Shown: piece by piece, positions 19,834 to 29,518 of the stretch
Layout of the letters: every line of letters starts with the position of its first letter
How positions within the stretch are numbered: the stretch's first letter is position 1
Origin: Luminiphilus sp.
Lineage (GTDB): Bacteria; Pseudomonadota; Gammaproteobacteria; Pseudomonadales; Halieaceae
Direction: 5' to 3'
Length of the DNA: 38,766 nt
NCBI GenBank assembly: GCA_016778045.1
Contig: JADHQG010000011.1
Coordinates: 1-38,766 of the forward strand
Notes under the pieces: model-generated
What the model was told of the DNA's origin: nothing
The model's input: the letters and a program-made list of their open reading frames with translations, nothing else
Databases searched by the model: none
Translations under genes and position numbers: made by a program

Positions 19834-21173
19834 GTCCCATTTCCCACCGATCGCCCTCGTCCGATACCGTAGTACTCGATATCCAACTCCTCCATCAACG
19901 CCGGATTGTAGAGATTACGGCCATCGATGATGACAGGTGATGCCAACCGGCATTTGATGTCCTCGAAGTCCGGAGCCCAAAAGGCCTTCCACTCGGTACA
20001 GATGACCAGGCAGTCAGCGTCGTCGATGGCGTCTTCTTTGCTGTCGCAGTACGTCATATCCTCGCGCTGCCCATAGAGCTGCTCACAGGCGGTCATCGCC
20101 TGCGGATCAAAGGCTTTAACCCGGCCACCGGCCGCCCAGATTGCCTCAACCAGCACCCGGCTGGGCGCCTCGCGCATGTCGTCAGTGTTGGGCTTGAAAG
20201 AGAGGCCCCAGACCCCAATGGTCCGCCCAGTCAGGTCCGAGCCAAAGCGGTGCATCACATGATCTGGGAGCTTGCGCTTCTGCCTCTCATTGGTGACATG
20301 TACCGCGGGCAGTATCTGTGCATCGGTGCCACTTTGCTTGGCGAGGTAGTCGAGTGCTTGCACGTCCTTTGGGAAGCAGGAGCCCCCATAACCGGCGCCC
20401 GGGTAGATGAACTGGTAGCCAATACGCGGATCTGACCCCATGCCCTTGCGCACCAGCTCTACATCTGCCCCAACGGCCTCTGCGATATTGGCGATTTCAT
20501 TGATAAAGCTGATTTTGGTGGCCAGCATGGCATTGGCGGCATACTTGGTGAGTTCGGCACTGCGCGGATCCATGAACATCATTTTGTCGTGGTTGCGATT
20601 GAACGCCTCGTACATGCGCCGAAACTCTCTGACTGTGTCTTCTGAGCGTGCCCCCACAATGATACGGTCAGGCCGCAGCGCGTCGGCCACCGCAGAGCCC
20701 TCTTTAAGAAACTCCGGGTTGGAGCAGACCTCAAACGGTATGTCTGCACCGCGCGCGGTCAGCCCCTCGGAGATCACTTGAGCGACCCGGTCTGCGGTGC
20801 CAACCGGCACCGTTGACTTGTTGACCACGACTTTTCGCTTGGTCATATAAGCAGCGATACCCTCCGCTACCGACACGACATACTGCAGATCTGCGCTGCC
20901 GTCGGCTGCCGACGGCGTGCCCACGCAGATAAAAAGATAGTCGCTACTCTCAACGGCGTCGCGGGTATCGTCGCAAAAGCGAAGCGTCTGTTGGGCGAGT
21001 CCTGCCTGAACCAGCTCATTTAGTCCCGGCTCATAAAACGGAACGTTTCCCGCGGCTATCTTCTCGATGCGAGCCGTATCGACATCCATGCAGGTGACTT
21101 GATGGCCCACCTCGGAAAACACCGCCGCCTGAACCAAACCGACATAGCCGCTGCCGAAAATCGAGATCCGCAC
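19830..21173 (-). CDS. ugd: UDP-glucose 6-dehydrogenase
   Basis: 'ISIFGSGYVGLVQAAVFSEVGH', 'NPEFLKEGSAVADALRPDRIIVG', 'YPGAGYGGSCFPKDVQALDYLA'; GTG start at 21173. Confidence 0.93.
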   Translation of the reverse strand: MRISIFGSGYVGLVQAAVFSEVGHQVTCMDVDTARIEKIAAGNVPFYEPGLNELVQAGLAQQTLRFCDDTRDAVESSDYLFICVGTPSAADGSADLQYVVSVAEGIAAYMTKRKVVVNKSTVPVGTADRVAQVISEGLTARGADIPFEVCSNPEFLKEGSAVADALRPDRIIVGARSEDTVREFRRMYEAFNRNHDKMMFMDPRSAELTKYAANAMLATKISFINEIANIAEAVGADVELVRKGMGSDPRIGYQFIYPGAGYGGSCFPKDVQALDYLAKQSGTDAQILPAVHVTNERQKRKLPDHVMHRFGSDLTGRTIGVWGLSFKPNTDDMREAPSRVLVEAIWAAGGRVKAFDPQAMTACEQLYGQREDMTYCDSKEDAIDDADCLVICTEWKAFWAPDFEDIKCRLASPVIIDGRNLYNPALMEELDIEYYGIGRGRSVGNGT

Positions 21174-21338
21174 TGTGTTTCCCCTTAATCCAAGCGCCAC
21201 ATCGTAAACGTAAAGCCGTTACGGTTTGTAGTGTCACAATGACAAAACCCTGACGCGGGAGCCGTGTTCAGCTAATATTCTCTCCTCATTGAATCACTAA
21301 GGCGATGGCTTTGCCGTCTCCCTCAGCAGGAACCCGAC

Positions 21339-22637
21339 ATGAATCAAGCTGCTACCCATTTGTCGCAGTATCTGGATAGCGATAACCAGACCATTGAAGC
21401 CTTTGACACCGAACTGTGGTCCGCCATGAGTGCCGAGACCGTTCGACAGGAAGAGCACATCGAGTTGATCGCTTCGGAGAACTATTGCAGTCCTCGGGTG
21501 CTGGAAGCCCAAGGCTCCGTGCTCACCAACAAGTATGCCGAGGGTTACCCCGGTAAACGTTATTACGGTGGCTGCGAATTTGTTGATCAGGCTGAGACAC
21601 TGGCCATTGAGCGCGCTAAGGCATTGTTCGGCGCAGATTTCGCCAACGTCCAGCCACACTCGGGGTCCAGCGCCAATATTGCGGTGTTTCAGGCGCTCCT
21701 GAAGCCCGGCGATACGGTTCTGGGAATGAGTCTTGCCGATGGTGGGCATCTGACCCACGGCGCTTCGGTGAATTTCTCGGGCAAAATCTACAACGCGGTG
21801 CAGTATGGCATTGATAACGAGACCGGCTTGATCGATTACGATGCGGTCCGCGATTTGGCGGTAACTCATAAGCCTAAGCTCATTATCGGCGGGTTTTCGG
21901 CTTATAGCAGGATCCTCGATTGGGCCATATTCCGCGAGATCGCCGATGAAGTAGGGGCTTATCTGTTGGTGGATATGGCCCACGTTGCGGGTTTGGTGGC
22001 TGCGGGTGTTTATCCCAGCCCGATCCCCCACGCCGATGTCGTCACAACGACAACCCACAAGACACTCCGGGGCCCGCGTTCCGGGCTGATTCTGGCGCGT
22101 GCCAATGAGGCGCTCGAAAAACAGTTCAACTCCGCCATTTTCCCGGGCGCACAGGGTGGCCCGTTGATGCACGTGATTGCCGCCAAGGCTGTTGCTTTTA
22201 AGGAGGCGATGGCACCGGAATTTGTTGATTATCAAAAGCAGGTGATCCGTAACGCCCAGACCATGGCGCAGACCTTCGTCGAGCGGGGACACAAGATTGT
22301 CTCAGGCGGTACCGATAATCATTTGATGCTGCTTGATTTAATCGGTAAGGAATACACCGGTAAAGATGCGGATGCAGCCTTGGGTGAGGCGTATATCACC
22401 GTCAACAAGAATGCTGTACCCAACGATCCGCGCTCACCTTTTGTGACCTCGGGTTTGCGGCTTGGCACGCCGGCTATCACCACGCGGGGTTTTGGCATCG
22501 ATGAGACCGCGCTGCTGACCGGTTGGATCTGTGACGTGCTGGCCTCTTTGGAGGCAGGTGACTCGGATACGGTCATCCCGATAGTGCGTGATCAGGTCAA
22601 GGCGCTCTGCGCCAAGATGCCAGTTTACGCCAGTTGA
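21339..22637 (+). CDS. glyA: Serine hydroxymethyltransferase
   Basis: '[46 protein letters not shown]', '[16 protein letters not shown]'. Confidence 0.97.
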   Translation: MNQAATHLSQYLDSDNQTIEAFDTELWSAMSAETVRQEEHIELIASENYCSPRVLEAQGSVLTNKYAEGYPGKRYYGGCEFVDQAETLAIERAKALFGADFANVQPHSGSSANIAVFQALLKPGDTVLGMSLADGGHLTHGASVNFSGKIYNAVQYGIDNETGLIDYDAVRDLAVTHKPKLIIGGFSAYSRILDWAIFREIADEVGAYLLVDMAHVAGLVAAGVYPSPIPHADVVTTTTHKTLRGPRSGLILARANEALEKQFNSAIFPGAQGGPLMHVIAAKAVAFKEAMAPEFVDYQKQVIRNAQTMAQTFVERGHKIVSGGTDNHLMLLDLIGKEYTGKDADAALGEAYITVNKNAVPNDPRSPFVTSGLRLGTPAITTRGFGIDETALLTGWICDVLASLEAGDSDTVIPIVRDQVKALCAKMPVYAS

Positions 22638-22670
22638 GTCAGCCGGTGTCCAGCTGACGCCGTCCGCGCT

Positions 22671-23144
22671 ATGCACTGCCCCTTTTGCAGTACCGACGAA
22701 ACCAAGGTCATTGACTCTCGCTTGGTGGCAGAGGGTGCGCAGGTTCGCAGGCGTCGAGAGTGTCTGAGTTGCACTGAGCGGTTCACCACTTATGAAGCTG
22801 CCGAGTTGGTGTTGCCACGCATCATCAAACAGGACGGCAGTCGAGAACCCTTCGATGAAGAGAAGCTCCGCGCCGGGTTACTGCGTGCTTTAGAGAAGCG
22901 CCCGGTGTCGGTGGAGAGCATCGAGGCCGAGATCGATCAGCTGAAACATCGTTTACGCGCCACGGGAGAGCGAGAAATCAAGTCGCTGCAGGTGGGCGAG
23001 CGAGTGATGGAATCCCTCAAGGCGCTCGATCACGTGGCATATGTGCGTTTCGCATCGGTGTATCGCAGTTTTCAGGACCTCGCTGAATTCCGGGATGCCA
23101 TTGAGTCACTTGAGGCTGAGCCGACTCAGGGCGAATCAACGTGA
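22671..23144 (+). CDS. nrdR: Transcriptional repressor NrdR
   Basis: '[42 protein letters not shown]' zinc ribbon plus ATP-cone. Confidence 0.97.
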   Translation: MHCPFCSTDETKVIDSRLVAEGAQVRRRRECLSCTERFTTYEAAELVLPRIIKQDGSREPFDEEKLRAGLLRALEKRPVSVESIEAEIDQLKHRLRATGEREIKSLQVGERVMESLKALDHVAYVRFASVYRSFQDLAEFRDAIESLEAEPTQGEST

Positions 23145-24253
23145 GCGATGCGCAGGATCGCGCCTTTATGGATTGTGCGATCGAGGCGGGCCGTCAGGCT
23201 CGCTACTGGTCGGCACCTAATCCGCCCGTGGGCTGTGTCTTGGTGCGCGATGGTCAAATCTTGGGGTCGGGATATACCCAGCCGGATGGCGACGCGCACG
23301 CCGAGATCATGGCATTACGCGCTATCGAGCGGGCGAACAGTGCCACGGCCTATGTCACATTGGAGCCATGTAGCCATGAGGGTCGAACCGGACCCTGCGT
23401 CTCGGCACTGATTGAGGCGGGCATCAGTCGGGCCGTCATCGCGGTAGAGGATCCCAACCCGGAGGTTTCGGGCCGAGGGATCGCCGCGCTGAGAGAGGCG
23501 GGTATTCAGGTCGATGTGGGCATTGGAGCCGAGCAGGTCGCGGAGGATCTTGCTGGTTTTCTCCTGCGAATGCGTCGTGGCCACGGTCGCATTACTTTGA
23601 AAATTGCCGCTTCGCTAGATGGTCGCACCGCCATGGCCTCAGGAGAGAGCCAGTGGATAACGGGTGAACTGGCCCGGCAGGATGTGCAGCGACTCCGTGC
23701 AGAATCGGATCTGATTGTCACCGGCATTGGCACCGTCTTGGCCGACGACTGCCGACTGACCCTGCGTGGCGAGGCGTTGCCGCTGGACACTGAGGCCAAA
23801 GCGCGTGCCTTGGCTTACCCCCCGGCGCGGATGGTGCTGGACTCCCAAGCGCGTATACCGTCAGACGCCCGAGTCTTGCAGGGCGCCACGACGACCGTCG
23901 TCACCACTCAACCCTCGAGCCTGAGTGACAGGGTGCGCGTATGCCGGCTGCCTGCAGATGAGGCAGGGCGAGTGGATTTTGCAGCTTGGATCTCGTTGCT
24001 GGGCGAAGAGCGCTACAACGAGATTTTGGTTGAGGCCGGTCCAACCCTGTCAGGCGCTCTGGTACAAGCGGGCTGGGTAGATCGGCTCATCATTTATCAG
24101 GCGCCGACGTTATTGGGCGACGGCGCACGCGGCATGACGGGTCTGATGTTGGATCAGTTGTCAGACGCGATATCACTTCACTTCAAAGAAGTGACCCGCC
24201 TTGGGCCGGATCTGCGTATTATTGCGACCCCGACAAGCCGCAGGGCTGTGTAA
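23141..24253 (+). CDS. ribD: Bifunctional diaminohydroxyphosphoribosylaminopyrimidine deaminase / 5-amino-6-(5-phosphoribosylamino)uracil reductase
   Basis: 'NPPVGCVLV', 'HAEIMAL', '[14 protein letters not shown]', '[22 protein letters not shown]'. Confidence 0.95.
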   Translation: MSDAQDRAFMDCAIEAGRQARYWSAPNPPVGCVLVRDGQILGSGYTQPDGDAHAEIMALRAIERANSATAYVTLEPCSHEGRTGPCVSALIEAGISRAVIAVEDPNPEVSGRGIAALREAGIQVDVGIGAEQVAEDLAGFLLRMRRGHGRITLKIAASLDGRTAMASGESQWITGELARQDVQRLRAESDLIVTGIGTVLADDCRLTLRGEALPLDTEAKARALAYPPARMVLDSQARIPSDARVLQGATTTVVTTQPSSLSDRVRVCRLPADEAGRVDFAAWISLLGEERYNEILVEAGPTLSGALVQAGWVDRLIIYQAPTLLGDGARGMTGLMLDQLSDAISLHFKEVTRLGPDLRIIATPTSRRAV

Positions 24254-24288
24254 CAGCCACTGGTTATCGCGTCTCATCAGGAGCCATC

Positions 24289-24897
24289 GTGTTCACAGGA
24301 ATTATTCAGGCCGTTGGCCGTATCGCAGAGATTGACGCTGGCGAGCAGGACATCCGGTTGCGTATCGAGACCGGCAAGCTACCGCTGGCCGATGTGGCCC
24401 TGGGCGACAGTATTGCGACCAGCGGCGTGTGTCTGACCGTGACCGAATTGCCCGGTGACGGATTCTGGGCAGACGTGTCTCCCGAGACGCTCTCGCTGAC
24501 CTCGTTAGGCAGCAAGGGGGTGGGCGATGCGGTCAATCTCGAGACGTCTCTTACCCTGAGCACCCCACTTGGTGGCCATTTGGTGAGCGGCCACGTCGAC
24601 GGTGTGGGGTATATCGAGCAAATCATGGAGGATGCACGATTCTGGCGGGTCAAAGTGGCCGCGCCCGACAATCTCGCACGTTATATCGCCATGAAAGGTA
24701 GCATCTGTGTGGATGGCACCAGTCTGACGGTGAATCAGGTTGACGGATCTGCGTTTGAGCTCACCATCATCCCCCAGACATGGGAGGAGACCGTATTTAG
24801 CGAGTACGTTGCAGGTAGCCCCGTCAATCTCGAGGTCGATGTGATCGCTCGCTACCTCGAACGGCTTATGCAGTTCGACAATTCAGAGAGCGGGTGA
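24289..24897 (+). CDS. ribE: Riboflavin synthase (alpha subunit)
   Basis: 'MFTGIIQAVGRI', 'GDSIATSGVCLTV', 'GGHLVSGHVDGVG', 'DGTSLTVN'. Confidence 0.95.
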   Translation: MFTGIIQAVGRIAEIDAGEQDIRLRIETGKLPLADVALGDSIATSGVCLTVTELPGDGFWADVSPETLSLTSLGSKGVGDAVNLETSLTLSTPLGGHLVSGHVDGVGYIEQIMEDARFWRVKVAAPDNLARYIAMKGSICVDGTSLTVNQVDGSAFELTIIPQTWEETVFSEYVAGSPVNLEVDVIARYLERLMQFDNSESG

Positions 24898-24903
24898 ATC
24901 GCC

Positions 24904-26028
24904 GTGAGCGATAGCGCCAACATCGATAAGGTCCTCAGCGAACTCCGCCACGGGAACAGCTGTTTAATGCTGAATGAAAACAGCGCAGGCGGCATGACCG
25001 GTTTTGTTGTGGCGGCGGCTGAACATTGCGCGGCTGACCATATTGCCTTTATGGCCCGTCAGGCACGGGGGCTGGTGTGTCTGGCGCTCACGCCGCAACG
25101 CTGTGCTGAGCTCGAGCTGCCGCTGATGGTGGAGGGCGATGATTCGCTGTCACCTTTTACCCTGTCAATAGAGGCCGCGACGGAGATTGATACCGGCATC
25201 TCTGCGGCGGATCGGGCGCGGACGGTTCAGGTGGCGGTCGATACCGCCAGCCAGCCCGCAGATCTGGTCCAGCCAGGTCATATTTTTCCCATCGCTGCCG
25301 CTACGGGGGGCGTGCTGACTCGCACGGCGCCAGCAGAGGCAGCGATTGACCTCACTACACTCGCGGGTTTGCTCCCCGCGGCCGTTTTCACTGAAGTGCT
25401 GGATGCTGAGGGCGCGGTTGCCGGTGCGGACTATCTCATCGCTTTTGCCGAGCGGCATCAGCTGGTGGTCGGTCAGGTATCGGATTTGGTGACCTATCGG
25501 TTGGCGAATCAGAAAACCATTCAGGCAGTGCGCAAAGGGGTGCTGGATAGTCGCCACGGGAGCTTCGAGGTCACCGCCTATCAAGATGCGACACAGGGTC
25601 GGGTTCATTTGGCGCTCAAAAAGGGAGAGATCAAAGCGGACTCGCCAACACTGGTGCGCGTGCATGTCACAGCGGTGTTTCGTGATTTAGTGGGCACTAC
25701 GCTTGATGGTCACGCGTCATGGTCTTTCGATGAGAGCCTGAGTGCGATCTCTGAGGCGGAGGCAGGGGTATTGGTGCTGTTGAGCAAGCCTGAGACAGCC
25801 GAAGATCTGCTACACGGTATCGACCGACTTTTGGGTGAACCGGAACCCGATTCGATGGCCAGCCCAGATGCCTACAACCAGATCGGCATGGGCGCCCAGA
25901 TATTGCGTGACCTCGGTGTTGGGCAGATTCGCTTGATGGGTGCTCCCCTCAAGTACAATGCCCTGGCGGGGTTCGGCTTGGAGGTGATCGATTTTGTTGC
26001 ACCGCCCGATACCTCTGAATCTCATTGA
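24904..26028 (+). CDS. RibBA/RibBX-type protein with degenerate active sites in both domains
   Basis: RibB-like fold sequence ('DTGISAADRARTVQVAV', 'DLVQPGHIFPIAAATGGVLTR') but no DRENEGD loop and no GGHTE; RibA-like C-terminus ('NQIGMGAQILRDLGVGQIRLMG') lacks the zinc-binding cysteines. Confidence 0.85.
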   Translation: MSDSANIDKVLSELRHGNSCLMLNENSAGGMTGFVVAAAEHCAADHIAFMARQARGLVCLALTPQRCAELELPLMVEGDDSLSPFTLSIEAATEIDTGISAADRARTVQVAVDTASQPADLVQPGHIFPIAAATGGVLTRTAPAEAAIDLTTLAGLLPAAVFTEVLDAEGAVAGADYLIAFAERHQLVVGQVSDLVTYRLANQKTIQAVRKGVLDSRHGSFEVTAYQDATQGRVHLALKKGEIKADSPTLVRVHVTAVFRDLVGTTLDGHASWSFDESLSAISEAEAGVLVLLSKPETAEDLLHGIDRLLGEPEPDSMASPDAYNQIGMGAQILRDLGVGQIRLMGAPLKYNALAGFGLEVIDFVAPPDTSESH

Positions 26029-26040
26029 AGGGTGAGCAGC

Positions 26041-26523
26041 ATGTCAGGTAAGGGAATCGACAATTCTCCGGCGCAGGTACCAGCCAATGATGGTGGATAC
26101 GTCATTGTCTTGACCCGTTGGAATGACGACATCGTTAGCGGGCTGCTTAAAGGCGCACTGCGGGCACTTGCTGATACTGGCATCCCCTCCGAAAACGTGC
26201 GGGTCGAGAGGGTCCCAGGCGCTTTTGAGATCCCGCTGGCCTGTCAGGCTGCAACAGAACGAGTTGACTGTGATGCGGTGATCGCTTTGGGTGCGGTTAT
26301 CCGCGGTGGAACACCCCATTTCGAATACGTGGCGGGGGAGTGCACTCGCGGTATCGGTGAGGTGGCGCTGCGGAGCGGCAAGCCCGTTGCCTTCGGTGTG
26401 CTCACGGTGGACACGCTGGCGCAGGCTCAGGAGCGCTCAGCCGACAACGATGAAAACAAGGGTGCCGAGGCGGCCATGAGTGCGGTGGAAATGGTCAACC
26501 TGCTGCGGGATCTGAGAGACTGA
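26041..26523 (+). CDS. ribH: 6,7-dimethyl-8-ribityllumazine synthase
   Basis: '[15 protein letters not shown]', '[28 protein letters not shown]', '[19 protein letters not shown]'. Confidence 0.95.
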   Translation: MSGKGIDNSPAQVPANDGGYVIVLTRWNDDIVSGLLKGALRALADTGIPSENVRVERVPGAFEIPLACQAATERVDCDAVIALGAVIRGGTPHFEYVAGECTRGIGEVALRSGKPVAFGVLTVDTLAQAQERSADNDENKGAEAAMSAVEMVNLLRDLRD

Positions 26524-26969
26524 TGTCTGAGCACAATCCTTTGGCCGCTCAGCGACGCAAAGCCAGACACTATGGCTTGCAAGCGTTGTATCAGTGGACC
26601 CTGTCGGGTGCCAGCCCTTCCGACATTGAGGCAGAATTCAGAGTCGACAACGACTTTCAACATACCGACGGTGAATACTTTAACGCCTTGTTATGCGGCG
26701 TGATCGCCGATGTCGAGGCGCTGGAGTTGGTATTCGAGCCGGCGCTCGACCGGGGGCTTGATGACCTTGACCCCATCGAGCGAAACCTGCTGCGCTTGGG
26801 AACCTTTGAGCTGAGGGACCGCATCGACGTACCGTATAAAGTGGTGATCAGTGAAGCAGTGGCGCTGGCTAAAAAATTTGGTGCGACGGATTCTCATCGC
26901 TACATTAACGGTGTACTCGACAAGATATCTCGAGAGCTGCGCACCGTGGAGCGTGCGCAAGACAGTTAA
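26523..26969 (+). CDS. nusB: Transcription antitermination factor NusB
   Basis: 'RRKARHYGLQALYQWTLSG', 'LDPIERNLLRLGTFELRDRIDVPYKVVISEAVALAKKFGATDSHRYINGVLDKI'. Confidence 0.96.
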   Translation: MSEHNPLAAQRRKARHYGLQALYQWTLSGASPSDIEAEFRVDNDFQHTDGEYFNALLCGVIADVEALELVFEPALDRGLDDLDPIERNLLRLGTFELRDRIDVPYKVVISEAVALAKKFGATDSHRYINGVLDKISRELRTVERAQDS

Positions 26970-27895
26970 TGGCGAACGGTGAGTTCTCGCTGATTCAGCA
27001 ATACTTCGTGGGGCTGGGCGAGGGCCCATTCGTTGAGCGAGGGGTTGGCGACGACGCCGCCACGCTCAGGGTCCCTGCAGGGCACGTGTTGCACGTATCG
27101 ACCGATACCGCGCTGGTCGATGTGCACTTTCCATCTGATTTGCCAGCCGCCGATATGGCTTATCGAAGCGTGATGGCCGCCGCCAGTGATCTCGCGGCAA
27201 TGGGCGCGCAACCCATGGCACTGCTACTGTCTCTGACCCTACCTGCGGTCGAAAAGGACTGGCTGCAACAGTTTACAGCGGGCTTGAAAGCCGCTTGCCG
27301 CGAGACCGGATTACCGTTAGCAGGTGGTGATACCACCCGGGGTGCTTTGTCGCTGACTGTCACGGTGTTGGGGTCCACGCCAGAGTCACAGTTCTTGACG
27401 CGGGGGGGCGCGAAGCCCGGCGATCGACTGTGCGTGAGTGGCACCCTGGGTGATGCAGCGGCGGGGCTTTCGATCTTGAAAGGCGAGGTCTCGATGAGGT
27501 GCCCCGATGCGGAACAGGCCCTGCGGGACCGTTTTGCACGACCCACGGCCCGATTAACACTGGGGCAAGCACTCAGAGGCATTGCCTCTGCGGCCATCGA
27601 TATTTCAGACGGACTGCTGGCAGATGCTGGCCACCTCGCGACGGCAAGCGATATCGGCATCGAAATAGACAGTGCGCAGATCCCACTCTCGGATGCCTTA
27701 CGATCGCTCGATGACACCGAGCAAGCCTTGCGTTGGGCTTTGGCGGGAGGCGATGACTATGAGCTGTTATTCTGCCTGTCGCCTTTGGCAGCCTTGCCGG
27801 CGGGATGTACCGAGATTGGTCGTGTTGTCGCCGGAAGCGGGATAAGCTGTGACGTGATGCCAGAGCAGCTCGGATATGATCACTTTACCCACTGA
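26969..27895 (+). CDS. thiL: Thiamine-monophosphate kinase
   Basis: 'GVGDDAATLRVPAGHVLHVSTDTALVDVHF', 'LAGGDTTRG', 'AIDISDGLLADAGHL', 'GGDDYELLF'. Confidence 0.95.
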   Translation: MANGEFSLIQQYFVGLGEGPFVERGVGDDAATLRVPAGHVLHVSTDTALVDVHFPSDLPAADMAYRSVMAAASDLAAMGAQPMALLLSLTLPAVEKDWLQQFTAGLKAACRETGLPLAGGDTTRGALSLTVTVLGSTPESQFLTRGGAKPGDRLCVSGTLGDAAAGLSILKGEVSMRCPDAEQALRDRFARPTARLTLGQALRGIASAAIDISDGLLADAGHLATASDIGIEIDSAQIPLSDALRSLDDTEQALRWALAGGDDYELLFCLSPLAALPAGCTEIGRVVAGSGISCDVMPEQLGYDHFTH

Positions 27896-28391
27896 CCCGC
27901 CCGTCGCGCGGATCGACAGTCTGGCAACCCTCATTGCCAGCGGTTTCGGCTCGGGGTTGGCACCGGTCGCGCCCGGTACCGCAGGTAGCGTGGCGGCCGC
28001 TCTTGCCCTCGCGCTCACGCTAGGTGCCCCGCTAACGCTTCATTGGACACTTTGGTTGGCCTCAGTGGGGTTGGCGATTTGGTCCGCGGGCAATGCAGGC
28101 CGGGCCTGGGGGGTGATCGATCATCCAGCGATTGTGATCGACGAGGTTGTGGGCCTCTGGGTGGCGATATTGATTCCCATGACCCTGCTGACTGGCCCCC
28201 AGTCGGGCTGGGTACTAGTGATGGGCGCGCTGCTGCTATTTCGACTGTTTGATATCGCCAAGCCATGGCCAGTCAATCAGCTCGAACGGTCCGTGAGCGG
28301 TGGCTGGGGGGTGGTGCTCGACGATGTCGCCGCGGGGGTGATGGCGGGGTTTTCGCTGACAGCGCTTCTGATCGGGCTGTCATTCCTCTGA
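27876..28391 (+). CDS. pgpA: Phosphatidylglycerophosphatase A
   Basis: 'IASGFGSGLAPVAPGTAGSVAA', 'HPAIVIDEVVGLWVAI', 'FRLFDIAKPWPVNQLE'. Confidence 0.94.
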   Translation: MITLPTDPPVARIDSLATLIASGFGSGLAPVAPGTAGSVAAALALALTLGAPLTLHWTLWLASVGLAIWSAGNAGRAWGVIDHPAIVIDEVVGLWVAILIPMTLLTGPQSGWVLVMGALLLFRLFDIAKPWPVNQLERSVSGGWGVVLDDVAAGVMAGFSLTALLIGLSFL

Positions 28392-28409
28392 TTCGTCGAG
28401 ACTGACGCC

Positions 28410-29240
28410 CTAGGTGTTGCGATGCACCATCGCATTCGCCAGCTGTCGTAAAGGCTCAGCACGCTCACCAAACATAGAGAGCGCCGTCAGCGCGTCATTC
28501 AGCAAAGTGTCCGCTTCGGCGCGGGCGCCTTCCAGACCCAGCGTACTCACGTAGGTCGACTTTTGTGCTTGCTCGTCTTTACCCGCAGTCTTACCCAATG
28601 AGCTGCTGTCGCCTGTGACATCCAAGACGTCATCGGTCACCTGAAAGGCCAGCCCGATCGAGCGGGCAAAAGTCGCTAGCGCGGCGCGTTGTTCACGCGA
28701 TGCGTCGGCGCAGATCGCGCCCGCTTCGGCAGCAGCTGCGATCAAGGCTCCGGTTTTCAGCCGATGGATATCGCGAAGCGCCTCCACCGAGACACGCTGC
28801 TGCTCGGCCGCCAAGTCGAGTGCCTGGCCGCCAACCATGCCATTGAAGCCCACTGCAATGCTGACCAGTCGCACAAGTTCAAGTCGCTGGTCGGCGGTTA
28901 ACGAGTCAATCTCCGCGAGCCGCTGAAAAGCGGCGGCCTGCAGCCCATCCCCGGCGAGAATAGCGGTGGCTTCATCAAACGCGCAATGCAAGGTCGGCTG
29001 ACCTCTCCGCAGGTCGTCGTCATCCATCGCGGGTAGGTCATCGTGAACCAGTGAGTAGGTGTGCAGTAACTCAATGGCTTCTCCCACGCTCGTCGCGGCG
29101 GCGACCGGTTCGCCCGCCACCAGCTCCGCGCAGGTCACGGTCAATTGGCTACGCAATTGTTTACCCGGTTGTTGTGCGAGGTAGGTAAGGGCCTCGGCGA
29201 GTTTCGGGTCGGGGCAGTTGAGCCAGGCGAACGCGGTCAT
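28410..29240 (-). CDS. ispA: Farnesyl diphosphate synthase / polyprenyl synthetase
   Basis: 'ELLHTYSLVHDDLPAMDDDDLRRGQPTLH', 'GLAFQVTDDVLDVTGD', 'GKTAGKDEQAQKSTYV'; ATG at 29240. Confidence 0.93.
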   Translation of the reverse strand: MTAFAWLNCPDPKLAEALTYLAQQPGKQLRSQLTVTCAELVAGEPVAAATSVGEAIELLHTYSLVHDDLPAMDDDDLRRGQPTLHCAFDEATAILAGDGLQAAAFQRLAEIDSLTADQRLELVRLVSIAVGFNGMVGGQALDLAAEQQRVSVEALRDIHRLKTGALIAAAAEAGAICADASREQRAALATFARSIGLAFQVTDDVLDVTGDSSSLGKTAGKDEQAQKSTYVSTLGLEGARAEADTLLNDALTALSMFGERAEPLRQLANAMVHRNT

Positions 29241-29247
29241 TGGCGCA

Positions 29248-29493
29248 TCACGCCTCGTCCGCCGCATCATCCTCCTCGGTCAGCGTGCCATCCGCCGCGA
29301 CCTGAGCAACGCGTTGTTCCGCCGCTTCAAGCGTCTTCTGGATGTGACTGCCGAGCTTGACGCCTCGCTCGTAGAGCACCAACGCGGCTTCCAATTCAAT
29401 TTCTGGATCTTCGAGTTGCTCCACCAATTCACTGAGCTCAGTCATTTGTTGGGTGATGCTGGGGGTATCCTGCTTGGAGGTTGCTTTGGCCAC
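29248..29493 (-). CDS. xseB: Exodeoxyribonuclease VII small subunit
   Basis: 'MTELSELVEQLEDPEIELEAALVLYERGVKLGSHIQKTLEAAEQRV'; between ispA and dxs; GTG start at 29493. Confidence 0.88.
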   Translation of the reverse strand: MAKATSKQDTPSITQQMTELSELVEQLEDPEIELEAALVLYERGVKLGSHIQKTLEAAEQRVAQVAADGTLTEEDDAADEA

Positions 29494-29518
29494 GCGATCT
29501 GCTCCGCAAGAGGTGAGG

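Noticed and set aside
21297-22292. 331 aa minus-strand ORF
   Set aside because: Lies antisense to glyA, which has strong family motifs; composition-driven shadow ORF
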